DNA of 64,000 nucleotides from Tetradesmus obliquus (GCA_030272155.1 CP126191.1:6780501-6844500), one strand, 5' to 3'; shown: positions 42,822-61,906, counted from the stretch's first letter. Notes: a model not told the origin generated them from the letters alone. A program made the numbers and translations.

Positions 42822-44839
42822 ATGGCAACAGCACAGTTTAGGCAGCTTCTAGCTCAGGCAAAGCGAGTGGTAGTGCTCACCGGCGCTGGCGTAAGCGCAG
42901 AGTCAGGTGAACAACACGTCAAGCTCCGAGATCAGTCACATACGCAGTGTTCGCGCCGAAACCGTACTGGGATAGATGAAGTCTGAATGTTTTTTAATGT
43001 GATCCTTTGAGTTACTTCTGCCAGATCCTGGACGATGTGGCCGGGACTTCAGAGTTGTTGCTGCTCCTGCTGCTGCTGCTACTGCTGCTGCTTTCGATTG
43101 TGCTATGACTGGGCGTTGCCAGGCATCCCTACCTTCAGGGGTGCTGGTGGACTCTGGAGAAAGTGAGTGGCATCCAGCGCCCGCTGTGCTGGTTCAACAC
43201 GCTGGCACCAGGGGTGCTTGCTGCAGGCTCTCCTGACAGCTTTGTGTTGACATGCTCCAGAGTTCTGGCGGCAGCAATGGTGAACATGAGTGACAGGCAG
43301 CAGATTCTAGCCAACAGTAGCAGCAGCAGCAGCTTCTTGCTTACGCAGCTGCAATGCTGCAGGTATGACGCCACCATGCTGGCAACCCCCCAGGCCTTTG
43401 CACGTGACCCCAGCCTGGTGTGGGAGTTCTACCACTACCGCAGAGAAGTAGTGTCGCGCTGCAGGTGCGGCAGCAAGGCAGGTGGCAGCAGCTGCATGTG
43501 ATCACTAGTGACTGCCTGTGATCATTAGTGGCTCAGCACCGGCCCTCGACAAGCATGCACACAGCAGCAGGGAAGCATGAGTTGCTGCTGTTCAAACGCA
43601 CTGCTGTGAAAGAAAGACCACCCGTGCGGCACCCTGAGGCATCACCCCTCACGTTCAGGCCTGCAGTATTGCCCACGTAGCTGAATGTTCACAACCATAC
43701 AAGTATCTGCGCACCTGCAGGCCCAACCCTGGACATGTTTCGCTGGCAGCCTACGAGCGCAAAGCGGCAGCACAGGGGCAGCACTTTGTGCTGATCACGC
43801 AGAACATAGACAGGCTGCACCAGGCTGCTGGCAGCGCCAACGTGGTGGAGATGCACGGCTCACTCTGGTGCGGCGCTGAGTCATGGCTGGGCCAGCTGTC
43901 GGTTTTGCAACGATAACAACACACACAGAGGCTGTGCATGTGACGGTTGCAGCAGCGTGCCGGCACAGCAACGAAGCACAGCTGCTGTGAGCCAATTGTA
44001 GCAGGTGTACGGACAGTTGCATGGGCCGTACATGTTGTGGACAGAGGTGGTAGCAGCACATGCACGGCAGCAACACCAGAGTCGCAGCTCGCGAAGGACA
44101 CACCTTGCAGACACGATCAGCTGGTACCGGCTGCCGCTGCTGCTGCTGCTGCAGGGATGTTGTTGGCGCCACTGCTGCCGGCTTCCGCGACCCTGCGCGG
44201 CCGCCCTGGGAGGACCGGCGGCAGCCACTGGTGCCAGCCCTGGCAGGCAGCGGCAGCCCGGATGGGCAGCCGGCAGACATCCCAGGTGCGGCTGCTGCCT
44301 CGTGCTGTGGTGCGGCTGCTGCCTCGTGCTGTGGTATGCTGCTGAGGACGATGGACGGGATGGTCTTCATTCCACCAGATTGCGGCTACTGCGCCTGACG
44401 GTTGGTTGTGTGTGCGTTTTGGTGCTGCCTGCAGGCCGCTTGGTACTCAGCAGGTGTTGCTGTTGTGCTGTTGTTGTCACGCTGCTGATGCTGCTGCAGT
44501 TGAGGAGCTGCCACACGACGACCAGGGGCAGCTGCTGCGACCGGGTGTGGTGTGGTTCAACGAGAACCTGGATGATGCTGTCATCGACCGCATCGAGGAC
44601 GAGCTTGACGAGGCTGACCTGCTGCTGATCATTGGTGAGGAGTGTGTGTGTGTGTGTGTGGGGGGGGGGGGGTCAAGGAGGCCTGTGATCTGGAGGTGCT
44701 GTGTGTGTACTGCTGTGAGGTGCTAGCGAAGAGCAGCTGCTGGCAAACGCGTTTGACTGCAGCAGGCGTGGAGTACTGGGCTGCTACAGCACGATTTGTT
44801 GTGACGTGCAACTACGATCGTGTCCCTTTGACGCCCTGC

Positions 44840-44876
<37 letters not shown>

Positions 44877-45323
44877 AGGCACGTCATCAGTCGTCTACCC
44901 AGCTGCCGGTTACGCACCACAAGTAGCACAGAGGTGAGCAAGGCGCATGACTGGCAGACTGCTTCAGCCATGCGCATTGCCGTATGTGCCAAACCCCACC
45001 CTGGCCTATGCCGAGGTGCATGTGTACAGCATGCACCGACAACGCTGCGCCTGCTTGCATTCTTTGACAGTCGGCTACTGAGCAGTATTGGCAACGGACT
45101 GTTGCTGCTGCTGCCATGCAGGGGTGTGCCTGTGGTTGAGATCAACTTGGAGCCAACAGACAACAGCCGCGTGTGCAGGATGAGCATACAGGGCAGGGCG
45201 GGCGAGCTGCTGCCTGAGCTGCTTGGAGTGGCAGATGATGCAGCAGTGGCAGCAGCAGTAGCAGAGCAGTGCAGCAGCAGCAGCAGCAGCAGCAGCAGTG
45301 CTGGCCGCAGAGGCAGTAGATGA
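42822..45323 (+). CDS. SIRT5-like (class III) sirtuin deacylase
   Basis: Eight exons (42822-42906, 43123-43162, 43363-43464, 43721-43867, 44155-44285, 44500-44634, 44879-44933, 45122-45323) give 298 residues; phases fit throughout. Sirtuins remove acyl groups from lysine using NAD+; SIRT5-type enzymes prefer succinyl, malonyl and glutaryl groups. Seen: [16 protein letters not shown] (20-35), [20 protein letters not shown] with the Y65..R68 pair that selects acidic acyl groups in SIRT5, ITQNIDRLH (101-109), catalytic His in EMHGSLW (121), [20 protein letters not shown], and [18 protein letters not shown]. The four zinc-binding cysteines are not visible. The exon starting at 44155 follows a (CTG)nCAG acceptor; an acceptor at 44110 would create an immediate stop. 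No targeting peptide is obvious. A CAG run encodes a poly-Ser tail. Confidence 0.86.
44642..44672 (+). repeat. (GT)n(G)n simple repeat in sirtuin intron
   Basis: About nine TG units followed by a run of about twelve G, starting a few bases inside the intron after the donor at 44635. A likely slippage and sequencing-error hotspot. Confidence 0.9.
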
Positions 45324-47054
45324 CACAGTAGCAAACACGTTAGATAGGCGTAGGGCAAGAGATTGGGGTGTGTCTGTTGCATGTTCTTGCTGTGGTGCTG
45401 TCTGTGTGTGCTGCAGTGCCAAGACCTCAGGGCTTGGCAACACCAGCTGCAGCAGCGGTCATGTCGGCCGCACCATGTGCCACCTGAGAGTAGCTTGATG
45501 AATGCAGCAGCAGCAGCATCAGCAGCAGAATCAATGGCAGCTTTTGCAGTTGGCTGCATAGGGTGTGTGCACTGGCTAAATGCACACAGCCCCCTCAATT
45601 TAGTCTGCATGATGTTGAGCCAAGTTGCTGGCCTGTTCTATGGTGTTTCACTCGCCCCTTCCTGCCGGCATTTGCATGGCGCCATGGCCAGGGCATTTGA
45701 CCTTTTTAAAAGCCAGGGTGCAGCACTTGCTGGCACCTGCAACCTCCCCGCCAGCTGAGCCAACACCACCACCAAGTGTTGCTGCTGCTCCTGCCGCCGC
45801 TGGAGCAGTGACAGCAGCGGCCGCCCTTGCAGTGTCACCTTGAGGAGCTCTTCACCATTCGAATGTTGCGTAACATTGTGTGTATACACGACGGATAAAC
45901 TACACGTTTGTGAGCCAACAGAGACAGCTCAATGGGCAACCAATAAATCCATCTCGGTGTGCCAGTTAAGATGCAGCTGCTATATAGCAAGTGATGTACC
46001 ACTGCATGCCAGCTCGACTGCAGTTGCTACCACATGCAGCCCCAGCTGGGCACTGCAGTGCTGACAGGCCCTGCTTAATTGACGTCACACTGCTCACAAC
46101 CTTGGCCTGCAAGGCGCTTGGTCATGTCTTTGGCCACCAGGCGAAGTTAAAGCTAGGCAGCCTGTGCACACTTGCGCTGCTCGCAGCATCAGCAACGCTG
46201 GCGCCACTGGCATGTCAAAAATTGGCAGTGTATACTGCAACCCCTACACACACCAGCGCCAGACATGGCATGGCATGGCGGCCGGCACTGCTGCACATCA
46301 GCCAACAGGGCACTGGCTGCCATACATGCATGCCGCATGGATCTGAGTGGCGCATGCGCTGTGGGATGATGCACAGGGCACGGCGCGGTTGGTGGCCACC
46401 TGCACAAGGGTGCCTTGCAACGCTCGCCTGCGCTGCACATCATGCATCCACATCATGCATCCACATCATGCATCCACATCATGCATCCACATCATGCATC
46501 CACGCAACAGGAGACACGTCCTCATCACACCTAACCCAGTGTATGGGCAGCACGCAAACGTAATCGCAACACAACGTTTGCTTCGTGCTCCTTGCCTGCT
46601 ACTGCGCAAGGGTACGATGCCCATGCAACTGTCACTGTGTGGTGTGCAGTGTGCCGCCAGTCTATAACAGCAGAGATCAACACGTACTGCATCATGAGCA
46701 GCAGCACATGTTGTCATATGACTCTCAGCCCTCTCACACACCAGCTGCAGCAAATGCCAGCAGCAGTCACTCCCCAAGCAATACCCCCTGCAGTGATGCC
46801 TTTCCTGTATGTGCCAGGGCACCAATACATAAGGGCAAGCAGCGCACAGCTATCTCAGAAAAGCAGCAATCAGATGGACGCACAAACCAGCAGCAACAGA
46901 TAGGTGCTCACGGCTGCATGCGGCCAATGCACAGGCAGCTGCGGTGCTGCACTGCCGCACGCTTCTGCGCAACAGCAGCAGCAGACATACATACATTCCA
47001 GAATCACCTGAACATCAACAGGCCAACCCCACTCCCACCGCTCACACATCCTAC
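45324..47054. other. Convergent 3' flanks of sirtuin and PRP43, no gene seen
   Basis: About 1.7 kb with no supported exon. It carries a 13-bp tandem repeat at 46439-46503. The sirtuin side is partly G/T-rich, the PRP43 side A/C-rich on the + strand, as expected for facing 3' ends. Confidence 0.5.
46439..46503. repeat. 13-bp tandem repeat, five units
   Basis: Five perfect units of ATCATGCATCCAC. Each contains ATGCAT, so the array is rich in small palindromes. Confidence 0.92.
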
Positions 47055-53635
<6,581 letters not shown>

Positions 53636-53976
53636 GGTAGCTGTGGATTAAGAGACCAAGGTGCCTGGCTGCCGCACTGGTTCACTTCACACCACAGTGG
53701 CGCACTCCAGCACGCGTGGCAGCTTCAACCATCGATGTGTACACCTGATCGTCTCATCAAGCTGTTGCAGTGAGGCGTGCGGTCGAGTACGAGGGGTGGA
53801 GGGCTAATGATTGTCATGTCAGGTGTTAGACCAGAATACACCCCCTCCTCTACAACCAGGGAGCGTTCACAGCCATTCACGTCTTCAGCTGTGTCAAGGA
53901 GTGTCGGTTGCGTCTACTTTCGCCTCACCAGCAAACAAGGGTTGCTGCCCTCTCACTCCTTCGCAAGCAGACGACC
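53636..53976. promoter_or_regulatory. Putative bidirectional promoter, PRP43 / PDX1
   Basis: 340 bp between divergent start codons of two housekeeping-type genes. No TATA element recognised. Confidence 0.5.
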
Positions 53977-55991
53977 ATGGCAGAGGCACAGACCGGTACA
54001 TTCGCTGTGAAGGTCAGTGATACCCACTATACAGACAGTTGTAGCAGCTCGCAGCAGGCTGGCATGGCAGTTTGCAGTGGCGTCTCGAGCCCTGCAGGCA
54101 TCGTCCATGACAAGCGCATACAGCCTTACGGCCGTGCACCCTCCTGACAGCATTCTATTTTACAGTTATTTGACCAGCCAGAACATCTGTTAGGCCTTAC
54201 TAGCCAGGTCAAGCTCGCACACAGCTTGCGTTCCAGCCAGGCAACCCTGTTTGTGGCTCTGCCGGCAGGCAGCCTGCATGGCTGCCTGGAGCTCGCAGTC
54301 AGCTCTCGCACAGTTCATTACATCTATTCACATGCTGAGCAGGCTGCCTGCGGCCTGCCTTGTAAATCAGCAGCAGCATTACCAACCCATCTGTCGCCAC
54401 CTGGCATGGTTACCACAGCACCCACCCTACTACCACATCATGCCCACTCCTTGCACTCTTCTCTAGACCTCAGCCTATTAAACCATCACTCCTTTCTTTC
54501 CCTTGCTCCTCTCTTGCTTCCTGCAGGTGGGCCTGGCCCAGATGCTCAAGGGTGGCGTCATCATGGATGTGACCACCCCTGAGGAGGCCCGCATCGCTGA
54601 GGAGGCTGGCGCTGTCGCTGTCATGGCGCTGGAGCGCGTGCCCGCAGACATCCGTAAGGATGGCGGCGTGGCCCGCATGAGCGATGCCAGCGTGATCAAG
54701 GCCATCAAGGAGGCCGTGACCATCCCAGTGATGGCCAAGGCGCGCATCGGGCACTTTGTGGAGGCGCAGATCCTGGAGGCGCTGGATGTGGACTACATTG
54801 ACGAGTCAGAGGTGGGCGGCTGCGCAGCTATTGTTACAGTGAATAGCAGTGGATAGCAGTGGATAGCAGTGGATATGCTGCAAGAGCAATGGAGCCAAGT
54901 AGTGCAGACTGCGCAGGTTGGCATGCCTGAGCAAGCAGAGCATGCAGCATAGGTCGGGTGTGGCCAGCCGGTGAGGAGCACTTTGGGGAGCAGCGGCTTC
55001 AACACTCACACCTTCCACAGCATTTTCCAGGCTTTGGACACAGACAGTTTCATGCTTCCCTGGTCAACATGCTTCCCTGGTCAACATGTCGAGCATAGCA
55101 CCTGTAGCTTGTGGCTGCCACCCGCTGACAGCAACCCTCCTGCACGCGCTGCCTGCTGCCCTCAGGTGCTGACCCCCGCGGACGAGATCCACCACATCAA
55201 CAAGCACAACTTCAAGGTGCCCTTTGTCTGCGGCTGCCGCGACCTGGGCGAGGCCCTGCGCCGCATCGCTGAGGGCGCAGCCATGATCCGCACCAAGGGA
55301 GAGGCAGGCACAGGCAACGTGGTGGAGGCTGTGCGCCACGCACGCGCCGTCATGGGCGCCATCAGGCAGCTACAGACCATGGACGATGATGAGCTGTATG
55401 TGTATGCCAAGGAGATCCGGGCGCCCGTGGAGTTGTTGCGCCAGACCAAGCACCTGGGCCGCCTGCCCGTGGTCAACTTTGCTGCGGGTGGTGTGGCCAC
55501 GCCCGCTGACGCGGCGCTGATGATGCAGCTAGGCATGGACGGCGTGTTTGTGGGCAGCGGCATCTTCAAGTCCGGTGACCCCTCCACACGCGCACGCGCC
55601 ATTGTGCAGGTGCGCGGTGCTGCTGGTGCTGTGGCTGTGGTGTAGCTTTGCTTGCTGTGGGCAGCGCTGCGGGCGATGTGGTCAGTTCGGGTGCTCCTGT
55701 GCTGTGTGAAGCCTGTCTTTGCTGTGTGATGCCTGCCCTGCTCATATTCGTGAGGCGACTTGCAGCACTGCATTTGAGAGCTCTTCAATTTCTTGATCCC
55801 TCTCTCTCGTGCAGCTTGACTCACATGCTTGCTGTTGTGCTGCTGTCCCCGTGCTGCTGCGTCGCCAGGCCGTGACGCACTACAACAACGGCAAGGTGCT
55901 GGCTGACGTGAGCTGCAACCTGGGCGAGCCCATGGTGGGCATTGATGTGCGGGAGAAGGGCTTCAGCAGCTACGCCAACAGGTCGGAGTAA
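53977..55991 (+). CDS. PDX1: Pyridoxal 5'-phosphate synthase subunit PDX1
   Basis: Four exons (53977-54012, 54527-54811, 55166-55609, 55869-55991) give 295 residues, the normal size of PDX1/PdxS. With the glutaminase PDX2 it makes pyridoxal phosphate (vitamin B6) from ribose 5-phosphate, glyceraldehyde 3-phosphate and ammonia; usually a cytosolic dodecamer. Seen: [16 protein letters not shown] with the active-site Asp (26), [16 protein letters not shown] with catalytic Lys 83, [31 protein letters not shown] with the second Lys (151), and the phosphate-binding [16 protein letters not shown] and GVFVGSGIF. The N-terminus is a little shorter than in land plants. All introns are phase 0. Confidence 0.97.
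54838..54876 (+). repeat. 11-bp tandem repeat in PDX1 intron
   Basis: About three and a half units of GAATAGCAGTG / GGATAGCAGTG shortly after the donor at 54812. Confidence 0.85.
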
Positions 55992-57299
55992 GCAGCAGCG
56001 GCAGCAGCAGCAGCAACAGACGATGATTACAGGCTGCAGCAGCAGTTTGCGGTGCTCTGTCTGGCTGAGTTGAAAAGCTGACGACGCTTGCATAATCAAA
56101 GCACCCAAAGCGTCTGCAACTGCAGGACAAGCACTGCGTACAGGTTGCTGGCGGGGTGCGCAGCAGGAGGAGGGTTTGGCCGCACAGGCAGGGAACAGCA
56201 CCACATTGCATGGTTTTGGTTGTTTACGTATGCTGTGCCGAGGGTTGTTGCTGTGTCAAGCTCCCACCTGGCTGGACTGGACTGCGCTGCACCTACTAGG
56301 TGTCGACATCTATTTGGTTTGGGGAGATTGACAGCCATGTTTGGGTTGGTTGGACAGTCAGGGGTATGTATTTCTGTGACTCACGGGCTGAGCAAGATTT
56401 GCTGCTTTGCAGTGACAGCCGAATGACAGAAGATTTTGGATCCTGCAGCAATTGCTGTGATTGTCATTGTAACAAGGCGAGGCCACTGATTGATACAGCT
56501 TCAACAGCATGACTGCTGTGTTGATCCCCAGGTGCAGCTGACAATTGCACAGTAAGGTTCATGTCATCAGCGACAAGGCTATCCGCCCAAAGAGGCTGGC
56601 ATGTCAACAACTGTGAACAGACGAGCCATGTCCCCAACCCCAATACATCAGTGCAGAATGCTTTGGATTTGGAGATCCTGCATGCCTTGCCACCCTAGTA
56701 ATGTATGCTGACAAGCTGCGAGATTGCTGTAGAGGTGCTCAGTCACAGGTTGTGCAGTGTCACGCCAATCATGGGGCTGCAACACATGGTGATGCTAGAC
56801 TGTCCATCTTTACATGGCACGTGCAGCCCCATGTTAAGCTGCACTGCGCGGTGCAGAACCAGCAACACAGACGATGCAATTGCTGGCGTGCTGCAACCGC
56901 CAACAAGAGCTGCGCAGCTACATTGTGTTATGTCGCCGTGCTCTTGTTTTAGACGCCATCAAACAAAGCCTGTGACCGCTGCAGCATTCACCTCGCCGCT
57001 TACTCATCACCAGCCTCCTCTGCAGCTGCTGAGACGCAGCAACCGCCGTCACAGGCTGCAGCCGGATACCCTCTGTTGCAATGCAATTGTCACCTTATGG
57101 CATTAGACGATTACTCCCTCTGTGCGCTGGCGTTCCGGCTGCTGCCCGCGGCAACTTGCAAGCACAGGCTGCAGACATACAACAACTTTACTTGCTTCTT
57201 GGCTCACCATCATAGGCCCCACTGACTGCTGCTGCCGGTGCTGGTGCTTCTGCGCCTCACCGCCATCTGCCGCTTTCACTGATTTCAGTGGCGGCAGGG
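55992..57299. other. Convergent 3' flanks of PDX1 and CFAP53, no gene seen
   Basis: About 1.3 kb. The PDX1 side (to about 56480) is G/T-rich on the + strand. No exon with supporting splice phase or homology was found. Confidence 0.5.
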
Positions 57300-60200
57300 C
57301 TAGTGGAACCACTCCACCTTCTTGCGCCCATAAAATGCCTGAGGCGCTACCTGTTGCTCTGCTGCTGTCACACGCTGCATGTAGCGCTGCTCTGACTGCA
57401 CTGCAAGTTGGGCTGCATGCAGCTTCTCCTCCTTCTCTGCGTTCTTGAGGTGCATGTGCGCCATCATCTGCGTCTGCACATCAAGCTGCTGCTTCAATGC
57501 TCGCTTGCGCGCCTCTGCTGCATGCACTGCTTTCACATGCTCCAAGCTCTGCAGATCTCCCTGCACCTGCTGCAGCTCCAGCTTCTGCTGCTGCTTCTCA
57601 TACTGCCTGCAGGCACAGCAAACCCACAGTGAGTGGTTGCTACAATCCCTAGAGTATCACCAAATCCTGTGGCATCATATGCTGCATGCCAATCGCACAC
57701 GTTGCCGTGCAGATGGATGCCATACCCTGTATAAATCTGCCCAAGGGCAGCTTCTGACATGATGCAGTTGAGCAGTCACCACTTGAAAACACACCGCCAG
57801 AGTAGTGGTTGCTGCCTCGGGCCTGATTTCACTGGCATGACGCCATGCTGCTCATGACGCGCTCATCTGCCCAGGGCCCAGCACACCCCCAAAGCCACTT
57901 ACTTTGCATGTGCCTTGGCAGCGATCTGCTGCTGCCGGATGGCGTCCACCTCCGCCATCAGCCGCCTGCGCGCCTCCTCGCGCGCAGCCCACTCCGCGTC
58001 CTGCTTGGCCTCCTGCAGCCGCTGTGACGCCAGGATCATGGCGTCCTGCTCCTCCCTGTCTGCCTCCTCCTTGGCCATCATCAGCGCCAGCTGCTGGCGG
58101 TAGTGCAGCACCGCTTGGCGCTTGGCCTCACGCGCTGCTGCATCTGCTGCCTCCTCTGCTGCTTCACGTGCCAGGGCCTCTTGCAGGATGGCCAAGTCCT
58201 GCTCCCTGCAGCAGCAGCAGTAGCAGCACCAGCAGCAGACACGCTCAGACATCGACAGCAGCATTGCGCAGCTACAGCTCCTTTCACTGCAGTTCGATGG
58301 CAGTTCACAAAGTGGACACGCGAGCGCATGCCCGCGACATACCAAGGGCATGCCCTACTATCTGCCAGGCAGCTGAGCCAGCACCCGCAACACAGTTGTG
58401 CACAGCCCTCACCTCTCCTCCCGCTCCTTCTCGCTGAGCTCCATCAGCCGCAGCGCATTCCACTGCTTGACCTCCTCCGCCAGCCGCTGCAGCCTGGCGC
58501 GCTCGGCACGATCAGCAGCCTCAGCCTCAGCCTGCAGCAAAAAGTGCGGGGCAGTGTACAGGTGAGGCACACACAACAGTGACACAGCTGTTTGGTACGT
58601 ACCTTACTGGCAGGATGCCAGCGGCTGAGCAGTTGACAAGACCGCGTTCCACAACACTACAACTGTCATTTTCCAATATGACCAGCGAGAAACAGAGCAC
58701 AGATCTAGCACGCCAGCAGGCACTACAACTGCACTGTGCTCACCTGCAACTGTGCCCAGTGCTGCTGCATGCGCTGCACTTCCTGCGCCTCCAGATGCGC
58801 CTCTGCTGCCTGCCTGTCTCGTACTGCCGCCACCTGTGCATCCAGCGAGCGCTTGACCTCACCAGCACCCTCCTGCTGCCGGCGTACATCATCCAGGTGC
58901 CTGCAGCAGCAGGTTGCCGCAGGAGTAATGCATAAATACAGCAGGGCATGTAACCTACAGTGCGGTGTAATTGCTGCTGCTGTGCAAGGTAACATGTTTG
59001 TGGAAGCGCACCATTTGCATCATGCTGCTCCAGTTTGCTTGCCCACAGCTGACTTGTACACTGTAGGCATGTAGCATGCATAACTTGGGTACTACAAGCG
59101 GGTGCTTGACAAATGGCTCCAGCGCATGCAGGACAACTGTCTGGCTGCTGCCCAGCAGTATGACTGCCTGCCCTCCTGCTTGCTGCTTGCCTCCTCTCAC
59201 CTCTGCTCCTTCTTGAGCCGCTCAGCCTCGTACATGGCATCGTACATGCGGTTCTCCTCTTCCTCAAGGATGCGCAGCGCCATCTTCTCTTGAATCTGCA
59301 GGCAGATACACCAGCATGCTTGATGTGGGGACAGTTGGTGCTGTGCTGCCAGCTGCCACCCAACCAAATTGCAGTGGCTGGCTGACACTGGCATGCAGTG
59401 CAAAGACACCTGGCCGTGTATCGCCCACTGTTGACATCACACCCCTGCCTCACCTGCTGCTCGCGCTCCTGGGCTGTCTTGTAGATGATTTGGCGTGAGT
59501 AGCGCTCCCGCAAGGGGTCACAGTTGTCCCTGAAGGCCTGCAGGACAGCAGCAGGAGGGCAGACTTGCCATAACTGCTGCGGATGAGGCTGACATGCAGG
59601 GGAGCTGCTTGTGCCTAGACGCGATGGCAAGCCGTGCTGGTCAGTCAGAGCAGCATCAGCAGCCTTGCAGGACAACACGCAAGCTGGCCAGGCCTCCCAC
59701 CTGCTCCATGAGCTCATCAGCCAGCTGCTGCCTCTCTGCTTCCCTTCTGCGAGCCATTTCACGTGCCCGTGCTGCCATTGCTGCGCGACGCTGCGCTGGT
59801 GATTCCTGGCTGTTTACCAGCTCCTGCTTCAGCTGCTGCTCCTCTGCATGCAGCTTTTGCGCCAGCTTGTCTCTTCTGGCATCCAATCCTGCTTCCCTGC
59901 GGGCCTTGAGTGCCTCAAAGCGTGACTGAACAGCATTCTGCTTGATTTTACTGTCTGTCTTGGCCTCCCAAAAGGCTGCTGCACCAAGCTTGGAGTCCTC
60001 CTGCAGGACAAGGTTGAGTGCAGCGTCATGGCAGGGCCTGGCCACACCTGCATGCTGCTGGGGTTGCAATGATGGGTGGCTAAGAAAGATGCTGATGAAG
60101 CCCAGCTTTAGCTTCCCGTTGATAGGAGAACGCACCTTCACTGCATTCTGTATCTTTGCTAGCCTGTCCTCATACTCCCTAATCTTCAAGATGCGTGCAT

Positions 60201-60308
60201 CCGGCGGTGTTCTTGCCTGTGGCAGACAGATGCTGCTGTCAAAAAGCTGTTGACACACAGCATTGGAAAATGCTAAGCTAAGAACAGCATGCTTACTGGG
60301 CGATACAT
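57300..60308 (-). CDS. CFAP53: Cilia- and flagella-associated protein 53 (CCDC11)
   Basis: Nine exons read leftward (60297-60308, 60136-60216, 59701-60000, 59454-59537, 59201-59295, 58744-58900, 58413-58531, 57903-58205, 57300-57606) give 485 residues, against 514 in human; phases agree at all junctions. CFAP53 is a microtubule inner protein of cilia and flagella with a trichohyalin/plectin-like coiled-coil domain. Seen: start MYRP, PDARILKIREYEDRLAKIQ, then nearly continuous helix rich in Arg, Glu, Lys and Gln, including AFRDNCDPLRERYSRQIIY (human has FRERCEELR at this place), EENRMYDAMYEAERLKKEQ, WNALRLMELSEKEREER and a Gln-rich C-terminal helix ending FYGRKKVEWFH. The four-codon first exon is the least certain part. 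The gene implies motile flagella in the life cycle. Confidence 0.85.
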
Positions 60309-60646
60309 CTAGCCCTGAGTCAAGTTCAGCTACCCTGCATGTACGGTACTGCCCTGCCAGAGCAGTGTATCAGGGTAGGCACGTTTTGACTGCAAATGTT
60401 TATGAAATTATTTCGGAAAAGTGCGGTGATTACACACACGCTTTTGGCTGTTGCCTGGCTGTGAGCAGAGAGCCATTGGTTGACTCAGCTGAACCCGCGC
60501 GAACCAATCCTGCGAATGCCACACCACACCACTTGGTCGCCACCAAACGCATGCACAGATAATGATTTACGTGCTTACAGCAGCAGCGATGTGCTGTCGA
60601 TCCACAACTTCAAGCTTTAAAGACACGGACTTTCGGAAGCGTTGGG
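60309..60646. promoter_or_regulatory. Putative bidirectional promoter, CFAP53 / secreted protein
   Basis: About 340 bp between divergent start codons, A/T-richer than the exons and free of CAG repeats. No defined motif identified. Confidence 0.45.
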
Positions 60647-61444
60647 ATGCATCACCTCTTGAACTGCCTGCTGCTGGTGACGTTCCTATCGCTAGGATCA
60701 GCCAGCAGTATGCATGATAACACTCGCAGCCTTCAGGTGGGACCCATGGAGTACACGCAACGCACAGCCTGCAAGTACGGCAGCAGCAGGCTGCCTTGTG
60801 GGAGCACAGGTGGTGAGCATGACCCGTGTTTGCTTATGTGCAGGCTTTGAGGATGTCAGAAGAGGATACAGCTGCTTATACAGCGCAAAGCTCTGCAGCA
60901 CGGAGGCAGCACCAGCATAGGGTTGCAGAGGCACTGAAGCAGCACCCAGAGTGGCAGAAAGTGCAAGCATGGAAACAGCGCATCAAGGTGAGCACTTGTC
61001 AGTGTATGGCACCAGACATAATATATGAAGTGAAACCAGCTGCATGTAAGCAAAACATCACCGCTGCTGCAGCAGGCTCAGAGCCTATATGGCAGAGAGG
61101 CTCGTGTGCCATGATCATGCTCTCTCTTCAATTACACAGCCACAAGGTTGCTCGGGTGTCCTATTGCAGTGCCTTCAGAACAATTTGGCAGCAGTCCTTG
61201 CACTTCGTGATTAACTGCATCCTGGACTCCTCACAGTGCTGCACCAACGTGTTCTTTCACATCCTCTGCTGGCGCGCAGGCTGGGGATCCAGAGGCTGGC
61301 GCTGCATATGCTGGCAAGCTGCCCCATGAGCTGCTGCACCACCTGGTCAGTGACGTGGCTGACCACGTGCATCAACAAGAGCAGGACCAGCCCCACATGC
61401 ATCATACCGCCAGGCCAGCTGGAACAGCAGATGCCGAGCTTTAG
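60647..61444 (+). CDS. Small secretory-pathway protein, function unknown
   Basis: Three exons (60647-60736, 60844-60987, 61280-61444), all introns phase 0, give 132 residues. The start MHHLLNCLLLVTFLSLGSA is a good signal peptide with a likely cleavage near residue 20. The mature part is hydrophilic and helical: ALRMSEEDTAAYTAQSS, then RVAEALKQHPEWQKVQAWKQ, a mixed-charge linker and LPHELLHHLVSDVADHVHQQ, ending in a His-rich segment. There is no ER-retention tetrapeptide and no cysteine in the mature chain, so disulfides are excluded. I recognise no family. It lies head to head with CFAP53, and co-expression would make a flagellar or periflagellar role testable, but nothing in the sequence shows it. 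Confidence 0.7.
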
Positions 61445-61906
61445 CAGGCGGTGGCGCTGCTGCAGGAGCCTATGAGCACCGGCAGGGATTTTTGATGTGC
61501 TGCGCATGCGCACTGGCTTTGTGGTTATGTAGTAATGCTGGTACAGGGGTTAGCAGGCAGCGTTTGCTCGGCTGGAGGAAGGCGCTGAGTGTTAAAGCAC
61601 TGCTTGAAGTGACTGCAGACTGCTGTGTCTTGGCGCATCGCAAATGCGTCTTCATTTTGTGTATGGGCACTGCAGGGCGTTTTGCGTAGCACCAAGTTGA
61701 GTTGACTGCTGGTATTGTAGAATGCTTGGCGGCGCATTATGCTGGCTGCAGTGTGGCCTACTTGCTGTCTGCATGCTGTGGTACAAGAGTATGTAACTGA
61801 ACAATCAGAGAGTCACAGGAACTGCAGCAGAGCAAGACAGCAGTGGCCATCGCATGGCGCCCTTTTGGCGCACCTTTTATTAGTGTGAGGCGTGCAGCCC
61901 TCCGGC
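61445..61906. other. Convergent 3' flanks, no gene seen
   Basis: About 460 bp between facing stop codons. Nothing further recognised. Confidence 0.5.

Noticed and set aside
44071..44154. Alternative sirtuin exon 5 starts at 44071 or 44110
   Set aside because: The 44110 acceptor gives an immediate TGA. The 44071 acceptor inserts a Cys run encoded by CTG repeats and fits the family poorly, whereas 44155 gives HGSLWDVV, which matches sirtuin spacing.
46439..46503. Possible CRISPR-like array
   Set aside because: The units are contiguous with no spacers, so this is a plain tandem repeat in a eukaryotic genome.
57103..57299. Possible extra 3' exon of CFAP53
   Set aside because: The frame is open on the - strand, but the preceding exon ends in a stop codon at a position matching the homologue's C-terminus, and no donor precedes it.
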